Below, one piece after another: positions 36,593 through 46,500 of a stretch of DNA of 64,000 nt. A program made the position numbers and the translations under genes. The notes under the pieces are model-generated. The model made no database searches. It was given only the letters and a program-made list of their open reading frames with translations, and was not told the DNA's origin. The stretch's first letter is position 1. Each line of letters begins with the position of its first letter. This DNA is from Aquimarina sp. U1-2 (lineage in GTDB: Bacteria > Bacteroidota > Bacteroidia > Flavobacteriales > Flavobacteriaceae), in contig NZ_JAGKIK010000001.1 in NCBI RefSeq assembly GCF_017897595.1, forward strand, positions 496,001-560,000, read 5' to 3'.

Positions 36593-38269
36593 ATGAAAAA
36601 CGCGTTTATTTTTAGATCGCTGATGGCACTTTCCGTTAGTATATTACTGTTTAGTTGTTCTAAAAACGACTATGGAAGCAGTTCTAGAGCTACTGGTTGG
36701 AAATACAATTCCAAAGAAGGTGGTTTTCAAGTCGCTACAAATTATAAAGAGCAAGAAACGGGACCCGGTTTAGTATTTATCGAAGGAGGTACTTTTACTA
36801 TGGGTCGCGTACAAGACGATGTAATGCACGATTGGAATAACACTCCTACCCAACAGCACGTGCAATCATTCTATATGGATGAAACCGAAGTAACCAACAT
36901 CATGTATTTGGAATATTTAGATTGGTTGAAAGGTGTTTACCCTCCTACAGAACCTAAATATAGAAATATTTATTATGGTGCGCTTCCCGATACTCTTGTG
37001 TGGAGAAATCGATTGGGATTCAATGAAATGATGACAAATAATTATTTGCGTCATCCTGCATATGCTAATTATCCTGTAGTTGGGGTTAATTGGATTCAGG
37101 CAGTAGAATTTAGCAACTGGCGAACCAATCGCGTTAACGAAAGAATTTTAGAAGAAGAACAAGTTATTAAGCAAGGTGCTCCTTTTGAAGATGTATCTGC
37201 AGAAAGTACATTCGATACTGAAACTTATTTAAACGCACCGTCGCAAACTTACGGTGGTAATGACGAAGCTATTCGTGGAGGTAAAAAATCTCAGCAATAC
37301 GAAAAGCGTAATGACTCTACCGGTCTTTACATACAGCGTAAAGATGGATTACTTCTACCTAAGTATAGACTCCCAACAGAAGCAGAGTGGGAATATGCAG
37401 CCCTTGGTCTGGTAGAAATCAGAAGTTACAACATTTATAGAGGAAGAAAAAAATATCCATGGAGTGGAAAATATACCCGTTCTGGAAAAAGAGCAACTCG
37501 AGGTGATCAATTAGCCAACTTTAAACAAGGTGATGGTGATTACGGTGGAATCGCAGGATGGAGTGATGATGGCGCAGATATTACAGCTCCTGTAAAATCA
37601 TATGACCCCAACGATTATGGCTTGTATGATATGGCAGGAAACGTTGCCGAATGGGTAGCAGATGTATATAGACCTATTGTTGACGATGAATACAACGATT
37701 TTAATTACTACAGAGGTAACGTATATACCAAGAATGCAATTAATCCTGACGGTACAGTAAAAGTTGTAGTAACAGACTCTATAGTATATGATACATTAAG
37801 TAACGGTAAGATTATTGCTCGTGTATTACCTGGCGGAATTTTACAAGTTCCAATTACTGACGAGGATACGTACATGAGAACTAATTTTACTGATAGCGAT
37901 AACAGAGATTATAGAGATGGTGATAAGAGTTCTTCAAGATATTTTGAAGGATACCAAGACGAAAATTTACCTAATCGAAGAATGTACAACGCTCCTATTC
38001 ACTATGTTGGTCCAGATGCTGAAGACAGTACCAAATTAGATAGACGATACGATGAGTCGAGCAAAAGAACAACTATTGTAGATGATAATGTGCGTGTTTA
38101 TAAAGGTGGTTCTTGGAAAGATAGAGCGTATTGGTTAGATCCAGCACAACGAAGGTATTTACCTCAAGATATGGCTACAGACTATATCGGATTTAGAAAT
38201 GCAATGTCGCGTGTAGGTACCAAAGCAAGAAAAAAGAAAACACCTAGGCACCAAAAGCCAAGAGGTTAA
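36593..38269 (+). CDS. gldJ: Gliding motility lipoprotein GldJ
   Basis: 558 residues. A lipobox LLFSC puts the lipidated Cys at 22. The rest is a formylglycine-generating-enzyme-like (sulfatase-modifying factor) fold with insertions: GLVFIEGGTFTMGRVQDD, FYMDETEVTNIMYLEYLDWL, YPVVGVNWIQAVEFSNWRTNR, RLPTEAEWEYAA, GLYDMAGNVAEWVADVY and VYKGGSWKDRAYWLDPAQRR. In Flavobacterium GldJ is needed for gliding and for stability of GldK and the T9SS. Its position before murF is conserved. A terminator follows. Confidence 0.95.
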   Translation: MKNAFIFRSLMALSVSILLFSCSKNDYGSSSRATGWKYNSKEGGFQVATNYKEQETGPGLVFIEGGTFTMGRVQDDVMHDWNNTPTQQHVQSFYMDETEVTNIMYLEYLDWLKGVYPPTEPKYRNIYYGALPDTLVWRNRLGFNEMMTNNYLRHPAYANYPVVGVNWIQAVEFSNWRTNRVNERILEEEQVIKQGAPFEDVSAESTFDTETYLNAPSQTYGGNDEAIRGGKKSQQYEKRNDSTGLYIQRKDGLLLPKYRLPTEAEWEYAALGLVEIRSYNIYRGRKKYPWSGKYTRSGKRATRGDQLANFKQGDGDYGGIAGWSDDGADITAPVKSYDPNDYGLYDMAGNVAEWVADVYRPIVDDEYNDFNYYRGNVYTKNAINPDGTVKVVVTDSIVYDTLSNGKIIARVLPGGILQVPITDEDTYMRTNFTDSDNRDYRDGDKSSSRYFEGYQDENLPNRRMYNAPIHYVGPDAEDSTKLDRRYDESSKRTTIVDDNVRVYKGGSWKDRAYWLDPAQRRYLPQDMATDYIGFRNAMSRVGTKARKKKTPRHQKPRG

Positions 38270-38295
38270 AAAATAAAGTTCGTTAGATTTAAAAG

Positions 38296-38325
38296 ACCCT
38301 GTACATTCGTGTTCAGGGTTTTTTG
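38296..38325 (+). terminator. Terminator after gldJ
   Basis: ACCCTG-t-ACA, loop TTCG, TGT-t-CAGGGT, followed by TTTTTT. The TTCG tetraloop and U-run make this a strong rho-independent terminator. Confidence 0.85.
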
Positions 38326-38397
38326 ATTTATTTTTGTGATATGAAATAAGCCATGACCATGAGGAGGATACCCACCGATATGATGATATGGTGACTC

Positions 38398-38428
38398 CAC
38401 CCGCCTACCAGCCGCTAGGCAGGCAGGT
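38398..38428. repeat. GC-rich hairpin between gldJ and murF
   Basis: A very GC-rich block in AT-rich surroundings: GCCTA (38403-38407) pairs with TAGGC (38416-38420), followed by GCAGGCAGG. It looks like a short dispersed intergenic palindrome, but no second copy lies in the window. Confidence 0.4.
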
Positions 38429-38453
38429 CTGACAATTAAAAACATTTAAATGT

Positions 38454-39743
38454 ATGAAAATTAGCCAAATACATCAGATCTTTTTAGAAAGTAAAAGCGT
38501 AAGTACAGATACTCGAAATATAAAATCAAATTCAATTTTTTTTGCTCTCAAAGGAGAAAAATTTAATGGTAACGCATTTGCCGATCAAGCGATCACTCTG
38601 GGTGCATCCTATGCTATTATTGATGAGGCTAAATTTAAAACATCAGACAAGCATATCTTAGTAGATAATGTACTTACTACACTACAACAGTTGGCCACGT
38701 ATCACAGAACATATTTAGATATTCCTATTATTGCTTTAACAGGAAGTAATGGAAAGACCACCTCAAAAGAACTCATTAATGTGGTTTTGTCTAAAAAATA
38801 TCAGACAACCGCTACTAGTGGTAATTTTAATAATCATATCGGAGTTCCTCTTACACTATTGTCTATGTCTAGAGAAACGCAAATAGGGATTGTTGAAATG
38901 GGAGCAAATCACCAAGGTGAAATTGATAATTTATGTGCTATCGCCAAACCTGATTACGGATATATAACCAATATTGGTAAGGCACATTTAGAAGGTTTTG
39001 GGGGAATTGAAGGAGTGTTAAAAGGTAAAACCGAACTCTACAACTTTATTAGAAACGAAAAAGGTCTCATTTTTTTGAATGAAGAAGATGAAAAACTTAA
39101 AAAGGCATCCAAAGGTATTCGAACTTTTACCTTTTCCTCTACTACGCATACGACTTCTGATTGTATTATTCAACTTGTACAAAGACAACCTACAGTTTCT
39201 GTAGCTAGTAATGATATAATTTTTAATAGCCAACTTACAGGAGCTTATAACTATAGTAATATAGCGGCAGCTATAACCATAGGAAATTATTTTAAAATAT
39301 CTGTAGAAAATATAAAATCTGCAATTGAGTCCTATCTTCCGTCAAATAATCGATCTCAGGTTATTCAAAAAAACAACCATACTATTTATCTAGATGCCTA
39401 TAATGCGAACCCAACAAGTATGAAGGCAGCTTTAAATAGCTTTCATGAAATAAAAGCAGATCATAAAATAGTGATTATAGGAGATATGTTCGAATTAGGG
39501 TCTAGTGCTCTTAAGGAACACGAAGAAATTGCAATTTTAGCCTCTCAAATGAGCTTTGAGCGCGTATTTCTTATCGGAAAGGAGTTCTCTGGCACTTCGA
39601 TCAAACATCCACTCATTACCAAAATGGAAAAATTTGAAATGATCAAAGATTACCTATTGCATACTAAAATTTCAAATAAAGCTTCCATTCTAATTAAGGC
39701 TTCAAGAGGGATGCAGCTTGAGCGAATCGTTGAACTTTTGTAA
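38454..39743 (+). CDS. murF: UDP-N-acetylmuramoyl-tripeptide--D-Ala-D-Ala ligase
   Basis: 429 residues. Domain 1 binds the UDP substrate (SVSTDTRNIKSNSIFFALKGEKFNGNAFA). The ATP loop is ALTGSNGKTTSKE at about 94-106, followed by NFNNHIGVPLTLLSM and EMGANHQGEI. The C-terminal domain has LDAYNANPTSMKAAL and GDMFELG. MurF adds D-Ala-D-Ala to complete the peptidoglycan precursor in the cytoplasm. The bases before its ATG (CAATTAAAAACATTTAAATG) are nearly repeated at 42231. Confidence 0.96.
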   Translation: MKISQIHQIFLESKSVSTDTRNIKSNSIFFALKGEKFNGNAFADQAITLGASYAIIDEAKFKTSDKHILVDNVLTTLQQLATYHRTYLDIPIIALTGSNGKTTSKELINVVLSKKYQTTATSGNFNNHIGVPLTLLSMSRETQIGIVEMGANHQGEIDNLCAIAKPDYGYITNIGKAHLEGFGGIEGVLKGKTELYNFIRNEKGLIFLNEEDEKLKKASKGIRTFTFSSTTHTTSDCIIQLVQRQPTVSVASNDIIFNSQLTGAYNYSNIAAAITIGNYFKISVENIKSAIESYLPSNNRSQVIQKNNHTIYLDAYNANPTSMKAALNSFHEIKADHKIVIIGDMFELGSSALKEHEEIAILASQMSFERVFLIGKEFSGTSIKHPLITKMEKFEMIKDYLLHTKISNKASILIKASRGMQLERIVELL

Positions 39744-39749
39744 AGACTT

Positions 39750-40865
39750 TTAGGCAAAACAGCAATCTCCATCTCCAAAATTCATCACAACATCATCAAA
39801 ATCAGTTTTTTTATACACTTTAGAGATAATAGAACTTTTTATTTTTTTTCTTCGATATAAAAATAAATTCGATTCTTTAAATTGACCTACTACTCCTTCG
39901 TCATAACAAATTACCTCGCGTATGTTTTGAGTAATGGCGTGTAATTTAATTACGTCTGAAACCATCTGAGCATTTTCTGTACTCTTAGCATAGTACGCAA
40001 ATAAAACCTTTAATGTGCTGTTTCTCACTTGTAATACTACAAATGCTATAGGTACTTGATTCTTTATTATTTTTATATAATAATATGAAAATGAGTTATC
40101 ATACATCGAGAACGCATATTTATTTTTCTCTGTATATTGCAATAAAGGAGCTTCCAGAACCCAAGGACATTTCTTTAACCACTCAAAAAAATCTGAGGTT
40201 TTATTCGAAATGTGACCTGAATTATTTGATGCTATAATGTTCGATACCTCTGCATCCGGAATAGAAAGATATTCTAAGCTAATGTTTCTAAGTTTTTTCT
40301 GAACGCTTCTTTTTTGTAACGCCAATTTTAAATTAACAAATACGTTGATCAATCTATCTACGTTTAACAAAACAGATTTTAGGGACGTAGTTTTAGGATA
40401 AAGTGTAGGAATTACAAAGACCAAATTACTTCGCAAAACAGCTTTAATACCGTTACTCTCTTTTAAAGAAACGAAATATCCTGACTTGTCATATACCCTT
40501 CTTGCGCTTTCGGTAAACTGAGAAATACCGATTTTTCCGTTATTTAATTCATACATAGTCTCTAAAATTTTTCTACCTACCCCAGTACCTTTTGTTTTTG
40601 GGTGTACCCACCAGGTAGACAGCCATCCTATTTTATCACTTTTCCCTTCTAATTGAATGATATCTGTAAATAACCCCATATACCCAACTAATTCTTCGTT
40701 TAGAAATGCTAGCAACAAAACAATATCGTTATTATCACAATTTGGATTATGCAAGTGCGCATGAAGTCTATGTTTAGTTATTGCTAAAAATGACTGATTC
40801 CAAAAAAATGAATCATTAAAAAATGTAGGGATATCCTTTTTCCTGATTTCTTCTATTCGTATCAT
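39750..40865 (-). CDS. GNAT-family N-acetyltransferase with long C-terminal extension
   Basis: 371 residues. The first 150 are a GNAT domain: LNEELVGYMGLFTD, then the acetyl-CoA loop WVHPKTKGTGVGRKIL, and ARRVYDKSGYF. The remaining 220 residues look like a second, degenerate GNAT fold (YYIKIIKNQVPIAFVVLQVRNSTLKVLFAYY) as in tandem acyltransferases. The context is a polysaccharide deacetylase downstream of a repeat on the same strand. Modification of a surface sugar or peptide is a guess. The stop lies 6 bp from the murF stop. Confidence 0.8.
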   Translation of the reverse strand: MIRIEEIRKKDIPTFFNDSFFWNQSFLAITKHRLHAHLHNPNCDNNDIVLLLAFLNEELVGYMGLFTDIIQLEGKSDKIGWLSTWWVHPKTKGTGVGRKILETMYELNNGKIGISQFTESARRVYDKSGYFVSLKESNGIKAVLRSNLVFVIPTLYPKTTSLKSVLLNVDRLINVFVNLKLALQKRSVQKKLRNISLEYLSIPDAEVSNIIASNNSGHISNKTSDFFEWLKKCPWVLEAPLLQYTEKNKYAFSMYDNSFSYYYIKIIKNQVPIAFVVLQVRNSTLKVLFAYYAKSTENAQMVSDVIKLHAITQNIREVICYDEGVVGQFKESNLFLYRRKKIKSSIISKVYKKTDFDDVVMNFGDGDCCFA

Positions 40866-41025
40866 TTTTTTTATTGATTGTCCGTTATTATACCTAAATT
40901 TTAACTAAGAAGTCATCCTGAATTCATTTCAGGATCTCATTACGTTTATTTTCAATACATTGAGATGAGAAGCTGAAACGAGTTCAGCTTGACGCAAACC
41001 GCTTAGCTTAAATTACGGATGTTCA
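40866..41025 (-). repeat. Miniature dispersed repeat, family 1, copy B
   Basis: Reverse complement of the element at 5658-5841, about 80-85 percent identical by eye, including the AATATCCG-type ends, the ATCCTGAA...TTCAGGAT hairpin and the GCTGAA-CTCGTTTCAGC hairpin. It fills the gap between the GNAT and deacetylase genes exactly. One end encodes the last residues of the deacetylase. Confidence 0.75.
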
Positions 41026-42026
41026 TATTTTCTTTTTATAGTATAACTACCTATAATTTTGTTGTAGTATTTATACAAATGTTCTGTACAAATAACTTTA
41101 CCTATCTTCTTACTTGGTTTTTCCAAAGAAAATCTTTGTATAATCCTGTTATTGACATCTTTTTTCATTCCTGAATTACCAAAAATGAGTAAATTTTGGT
41201 CATAATCCAAGATATGTTGAATTACAGACTTAGAGATTCCTCTATCGGTAAAAGGAAATGCAAAAGAGGGCTGTTTTATATGAAATTGATTTTTCATCCA
41301 TTCTATAGCATCTATAATCTGCTTTTTTTGTTCTTCTATAGTAAGCTGTTGTAGCGGCGGATGCGACATGGTATGGCTGCCAAAAAAAAATCCATCATTT
41401 AACATCTCTTTTATATTTTCGCTAGATACATAAGGTTTATTTTTAGCCAAATACTCTTCAATATTAATTTTTAAGATCTTTGATACCTTTCTCACCATTT
41501 CCCTTTCTTGGTACGTAATATTTTTAACTGCTTTTATAGCGCTAGTTGTATTATAATTTTCAGTCGTATTGAACAACATTCTACCAAGTTTTTCTTTTTG
41601 CTCATTAGTTACGTTTGATTTTTTAAGATGATTAATCACAATACTAATTTCATGTTTATAAAGTATCTCCTTGTTGTCGACAAAATCAGGATTAATAAAA
41701 AAAATCGCTTTAATACCTTTACTTTTTAATATGGGGTAGATATTGGTATAAATTTCACTTAACCCATCATCAAAAGTTAATAAAAATGAATTTTCCGTAC
41801 ATCCGTTGTTCCATAAAGCTTCAGGATCTAACGGTTTGTACGTATGCAGCAAAAAATCGAGATCTTCTTCAAATTGCTTTTTGTTTTTAAAATCATACAA
41901 ATTGTCAATATGATGCACTGCTTTATCGCTTACAATATGATAATAGGGAAATAAAGGTTGTTTTCTAAAAATGAAAAGCAAATTTTCTGTTGAAATTTTA
42001 TACAAGAGATTTTTTACAAAGCCCAT
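41013..42026 (-). CDS. Polysaccharide deacetylase (NodB-like) family protein
   Basis: 337 residues. The NodB core has FLLTFDDGLSEIYTNIYPILKSKGIKAIFFINPDFVD (metal D in TFDDG) and the HxxxH motif in GSHTMSHPPLQQL. A later catalytic-type run is SFAFPFTDRGIS. No clear signal peptide, though the N-terminus MGFVKNLLYKISTENLLFIF is hydrophobic. It should remove acetyl groups from an amino-sugar polymer. The C-terminal Glu-His-Pro and the stop lie within repeat copy B, so its tail is repeat-derived. Confidence 0.85.
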   Translation of the reverse strand: MGFVKNLLYKISTENLLFIFRKQPLFPYYHIVSDKAVHHIDNLYDFKNKKQFEEDLDFLLHTYKPLDPEALWNNGCTENSFLLTFDDGLSEIYTNIYPILKSKGIKAIFFINPDFVDNKEILYKHEISIVINHLKKSNVTNEQKEKLGRMLFNTTENYNTTSAIKAVKNITYQEREMVRKVSKILKINIEEYLAKNKPYVSSENIKEMLNDGFFFGSHTMSHPPLQQLTIEEQKKQIIDAIEWMKNQFHIKQPSFAFPFTDRGISKSVIQHILDYDQNLLIFGNSGMKKDVNNRIIQRFSLEKPSKKIGKVICTEHLYKYYNKIIGSYTIKRKYEHP

Positions 42027-42602
42027 ATTAAGAAGTATTTTCTAAGGAATTAAGAAGTAGGTTTATTTTTCTAAGTCTTTATATAATATGAAGGACGCAT
42101 GTGTATGGTACTCCCCATCCTTATGATGGCTTAAAGATATTTTTAATTCTTTACGAAGCCATATTTTTCTGATAGAATATTTGATCAGGAGGTATTTTTC
42201 CTATTTCTATAGGTATTATTTTGGTAGCACAATTAAAAACATGTAAACGTATGAAAACTCGTTTTTTCAGGCATTACAAAAGACAAGTGTCTAATCCTGG
42301 TGTGGTAAGTGGATTCGTTCACTAAATAGGCGGATAAAATTTACTGTAATTTCTAACAAATACTTGTATTAGAATAAAGCCTTACGCATAACGCAGGGGC
42401 TTATCTTAGTTTAGGTTTTATAGCATTTTCAACTCCAACTTTTGAGATTCTATAGTTTTTTTAAATTGAAACCATTTTGAAACCAATTACTTTTAGTCGT
42501 TTGGTTTACGGTTTTGAAGAGTGTTTTAGGATATCAAAGTTTTTCACCTTTTAAAATATACATTTGACAAGAAAAAAACGACACCAATATTCTAATCATC
42601 AA
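42027..42602. other. 576-bp gap with hairpin and murF-like leader
   Basis: Contains a hairpin ATGGCTT (42126-42132) with AAGCCAT (42156-42162), followed by ATTTTT. A stretch at 42231-42258 differs from the murF leader (38434-38461) at only two of 28 positions. A 24-codon open frame follows that leader (listed separately). The rest is AT-rich with nothing recognised. Confidence 0.45.
42251..42325 (+). CDS. Possible 24-residue small ORF
   Basis: Reads MKTRFFRHYKRQVSNPGVVS followed by GFVH and a stop. It is basic and preceded by a murF-like leader, which is the only reason to consider it. It could equally be debris from a duplication of the murF start region. No family recognised. Confidence 0.2.
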   Translation: MKTRFFRHYKRQVSNPGVVSGFVH

Positions 42603-42821
42603 TCAAACCCTGGGCATTTTCAATCTCTTTTCTATCTTTTGTTTTTTGGCAGTGAGCCGTTTCATCACATTCATTAGCTCGACGTCTTTTGTTTTTTTAT
42701 AAACTTCATTAATATTTAGTATCAATTCCTTTGCCGTTCTTGATGCTTCTACACGATCACTTAAAGACATATTGGCCGTACTTAATTTTTCAAACTCTTG
42801 TGCTTGGATTAGAAGTTCCAT
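42603..42821 (-). CDS. Small helical protein, unknown
   Basis: 72 residues, predicted mostly helical, Lys/Glu-rich with a basic C-terminus (TAKKQKIEKRLKMPRV). No signal peptide or membrane helix. The composition and clean start (MELLIQAQEFEKLSTANMSL) suggest a real cytoplasmic small protein. No family recognised and no close neighbour to give a role. Confidence 0.55.
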   Translation of the reverse strand: MELLIQAQEFEKLSTANMSLSDRVEASRTAKELILNINEVYKKTKDVELMNVMKRLTAKKQKIEKRLKMPRV

Positions 42822-43172
42822 AATCTTTATTATTTTATAGTTTACATTCGTTTTACGTTATGAAAGAAATAGTAAGGAAAAGCATCAATTCGAGTGATTT
42901 TTCGTGATAACCTCTCGACTCCGCTCGAGATGACATCAGGAAAAACTTTATCTAGTATAGCTTTTCGGATTCAAAATGCACAACAGGTATTTTCCATTTC
43001 ACTTTATAAGATATTGGTTTTGTGGCTCTACACCTTTTTTTAACATTTTTATGCTTGCCAAATTATGATGTTAAAAGGGAATACAAGTGCTCTTTTAAAT
43101 TCTTTTTTAAAGAAAATCTTTCTACTTTTATTTGATTATATAATGTAAGTGTTTCCGTCGTTTGAAACTAGT
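42822..43172. other. 351-bp gap
   Basis: Holds a copy of the CTCTCGACT-CCGCTCGAG palindrome at 42912-42929 and, near 43070-43110, a TTAAAAG...CTTTTAA stem. No coding frame. Confidence 0.4.
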
Positions 43173-43562
43173 TTAATATTTCTTTTTACGTGTTGCCAAT
43201 TCTTGTTGCTGATACACTTTATCACCACTCTTTCGTCTTTCATAATCAAATGATGCTAACGGTTTATCTATTACCGGAAGCCTCATAACCGCATTTTTAA
43301 AACTATTGTTCCAAAACTGCGTTCCGCTTATGGCCACATCACTACTTTCTGTAACAAATACCTGATATCGTATTCCTTGCAGTAAAATGAAATAAATAGT
43401 ATGTCTGTCTTTAGAATAGATATCAAGCAGTAACTGATGGTATTCTATCAATTTTTCCTTTCCATCAAATTCACTGCAAAAAAGAAATTTTGCTTTTTCT
43501 TCAACAGAAACTGACTTAAGCATAGCGAATATTACATAAATTTTGCAAGTCACATCATCCAC
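43173..43562 (-). CDS. Small hypothetical protein coupled to the metallophosphatase-barrel gene
   Basis: 129 residues from an ATG 2 bp after the stop of the large upstream gene, suggesting translational coupling. An internal Met at residue 14 (MLKSVSVEEKAKFLFC) is an alternative start. The sequence has a mixed alpha/beta look (HTIYFILLQGIRYQVFVTESSDVAIS) and a basic tail (ATRKKKY). No signal peptide, so it would be cytoplasmic although its partner is exported. Family not recognised. Confidence 0.6.
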   Translation of the reverse strand: MDDVTCKIYVIFAMLKSVSVEEKAKFLFCSEFDGKEKLIEYHQLLLDIYSKDRHTIYFILLQGIRYQVFVTESSDVAISGTQFWNNSFKNAVMRLPVIDKPLASFDYERRKSGDKVYQQQELATRKKKY

Positions 43563-43564
43563 AT

Positions 43565-46500
43565 TTAAAACCCAAAACCCAATAGTATGTTTATCATATT
43601 GTCATCATCTGAAGTAAAATAGCCTAACTTCAAGGTCACCGCATTAAGTCCACCAAGCCAGATACCACCGCCTTGTCCGTGATGCCAAGTGTTAGAGTCA
43701 TCGCCTGGAAGCCAAACCCTACCATAATCGAAACCGCCGTAAATACCGAAAGTTAGCGGCATTATATTCGCCTTAAATTCTTTAATTCTAAGTTTTAGGT
43801 CTGAAGTATGATAGAACATTCTTTTGCCTGAAAATCGGTTGATACGGAAACCTCGTAACCCATTGTTCTGACCTAATTGTGCGGCGTGATAGAAGAAAAA
43901 GTTATTACCAAAATTCGCCCTTCCGCCTATGGTTGTACTTAATACCAGATGTTCAGACCGTATCAACTTTTGGTCAATTCCCAATGCACCTTCAACAAAG
44001 GCAAAGTTGTTATCGCTATCATCAAGATTGGTGCGCCATCCTCCGGATAGATTCATTCTGAATCCTTTGGTAGGATAGCTCAAACTGTTTTGATTTTTAT
44101 ATTCGAATTCGGCTTTTACGCCCAAATAATCTTGCGATTCAAAAACCTCTGGGTTTACATTGTCTGGTGTAGAAATTCGGTTATCGTTCCTGTCTACTTT
44201 ATACGATTCAAATTCAGGCCCTATTTTGAAAATATTGAGTTTTAAGGCTGGATAAAAACGAATTTGTTGCGTCTCTACCTGATTGAACTCCCTATCGAAC
44301 TCATCTTCCAGATTAGGTGTATCATTTCCGAAACCAAAAAAGTTCCTCGCAAAAGCCTGACTGGTAAAATAGGCTTCAAACTCAAGATTGACATTGGTAA
44401 ACACATTAGCAAAATCTGAAGTAACACCAGCTTCTACCGCTGAAAAATCGAAGTAATAACGCGCAAAAACAGAGTGCTGCTGCCGATACGGATTGCCATT
44501 GAAACCGTTCTTAGTGTATGTGTTATTTAGTCCAGCGTAAAGACCTTTATCGTTTCCAAAACCAAGTTCTGGATACAAAATATTGTTACTTTTTAACAAA
44601 TATCGGTAATGAAAAGTATTAACATCATATTGCTCTGAAAGTTGTTTTTGTGGCATCTTGCTGCTTGTGCTACTCAACTTTTCGTGCTTAAAGTCGTAAA
44701 ATTTCACTTTGCTTTTATTACTTACAGCCAGAATTTCATCACCATGCCCACCAACTAAACGTACTTTTATCTTCCCACGAGCTTCTCCTTTTACTTCAAA
44801 AGTGTCATCATCATTCAGTCCATAAATCCATAGTTCTTTAGTTTGCTCAGGCGTATAAGTCTGCTCAAAGAAAGGTGCTTTCTGGGTATCTGTGATTTTT
44901 CTGAAAAGCGAAACTTTGGTATCCCCGTTCACAAGTCGTTCTACTACAATTCGATCATCTTTATCTGTAGCGTGTATCACAACGGTTTTGGACAGGAAGC
45001 GGCAATAACCCTCAGCAAATTTGGTCAGATTTTTTAAGCGTTCCTGCATCAATGGTAAAAAGTAATCCTTTGTTTTTTGTTGTAATTCTGGCGGAAGGTT
45101 TTCAAAGGAATTTTCAAGTACCGAAGACGTTATTTGCTGCTGAATCGCCTCTGCTTCACTACGCCAAATATCAAGATTAAATTCTCGCAAAAGCACCTTG
45201 TCCAAATTGAAGACTTCGCCGTTAAACCATTTCAGGCTCTTTATTTCCTCGTCGTAGGTTTGCCAAAAACGGGTGTCTGGCATAATCATTTGTACAAATT
45301 CGATGCCCAAACCTTGATATTTTGAAAATGAACCATCCCTATCGCGCGGAATTGGCACATAGACTTTTTTACCATCAGGAAGTTCGTGCTCTGCCCAACG
45401 CCATTGGTCTTCGTGCCTATCCCAATCGCCAATAAACATATCAAACATGCGTGCACGTATGTATGCGCGTTGGTCAATACTGTATTTTTCGTCCTCTCGT
45501 AATTTTTTGAGCATATCCGTAGTACTTTCAAAATCTGTGATAGGATATTGAAAAAAATTCTTCACCTGATTATAACCAGGATAATCTTTATGCTCCTTCG
45601 AAGGTCGTTGTTCAATAAAATATAATGAGTTGGCATACAAAGGATTCAAACCACCTAGAATGTCCTGTTCTGGCACATAAAATAATTTTGTATTGCTATG
45701 ATTTATTCCTGCCGCTTTCGCCAAATCGGGTATTACTAACTGCATATAGGGATGCGAAGTGGTAAAGAAATCAGACACAAATTTTTCTACGCCTGTATCC
45801 TCAAAACTTTCTGGATTATAAGCAATACCTTTAATTTGATATTGTAGAAATCGTAGCCCTTCCTTTTCAAGCCCGCGCATTGCATATTGTCTACCCTGCT
45901 TATCTTCCAAACGCAACCCTCTAGACTGGTGACCGCCACCTTCTTTTACCAGTTGTAACCCACTGTAAAGCGTGTCAAGTAATACATTTTTTGCTGTAAT
46001 GGGTTGTGCATACACGCCACGATGGTTCTTTCCCCAGAAAAACTTATACATTCCACTTTTTATAGTGTCTTTTGGTTCGAGGATAGCTGCCTTAGTTGTT
46101 GCATTTACGGTCTTTGATGAAATTGCATACGGTTCGCTTTTTGCAAAAGCGGAATACAAATCATACACAAACGGACTCTCAGGATTCGCACTTTCGTAAA
46201 AAAACGCTCTTACTTTACCATCATTTGCGACTTCTAACTTGGTAAAACCAGTCTTACTTGATGTAAAAAGTCCTTCATATTCCAGACGACCACCTATGGC
46301 ACTTACACTACCATAACCCTTATTAGTCGCTTGAGTATCACCTAAAGCACCACTTATAATTTGATGAACCTTGTCACTCTTTAAAAGTTGCTGACTCTCT
46401 TCGTGACCCGAAACGATGGTTACACGGTTGTAACGCTGGGCTAATGAAGACACCTGCACCATCAATGACCTGTATCGAGCAGCACCAGTCGCCTGAGGAT

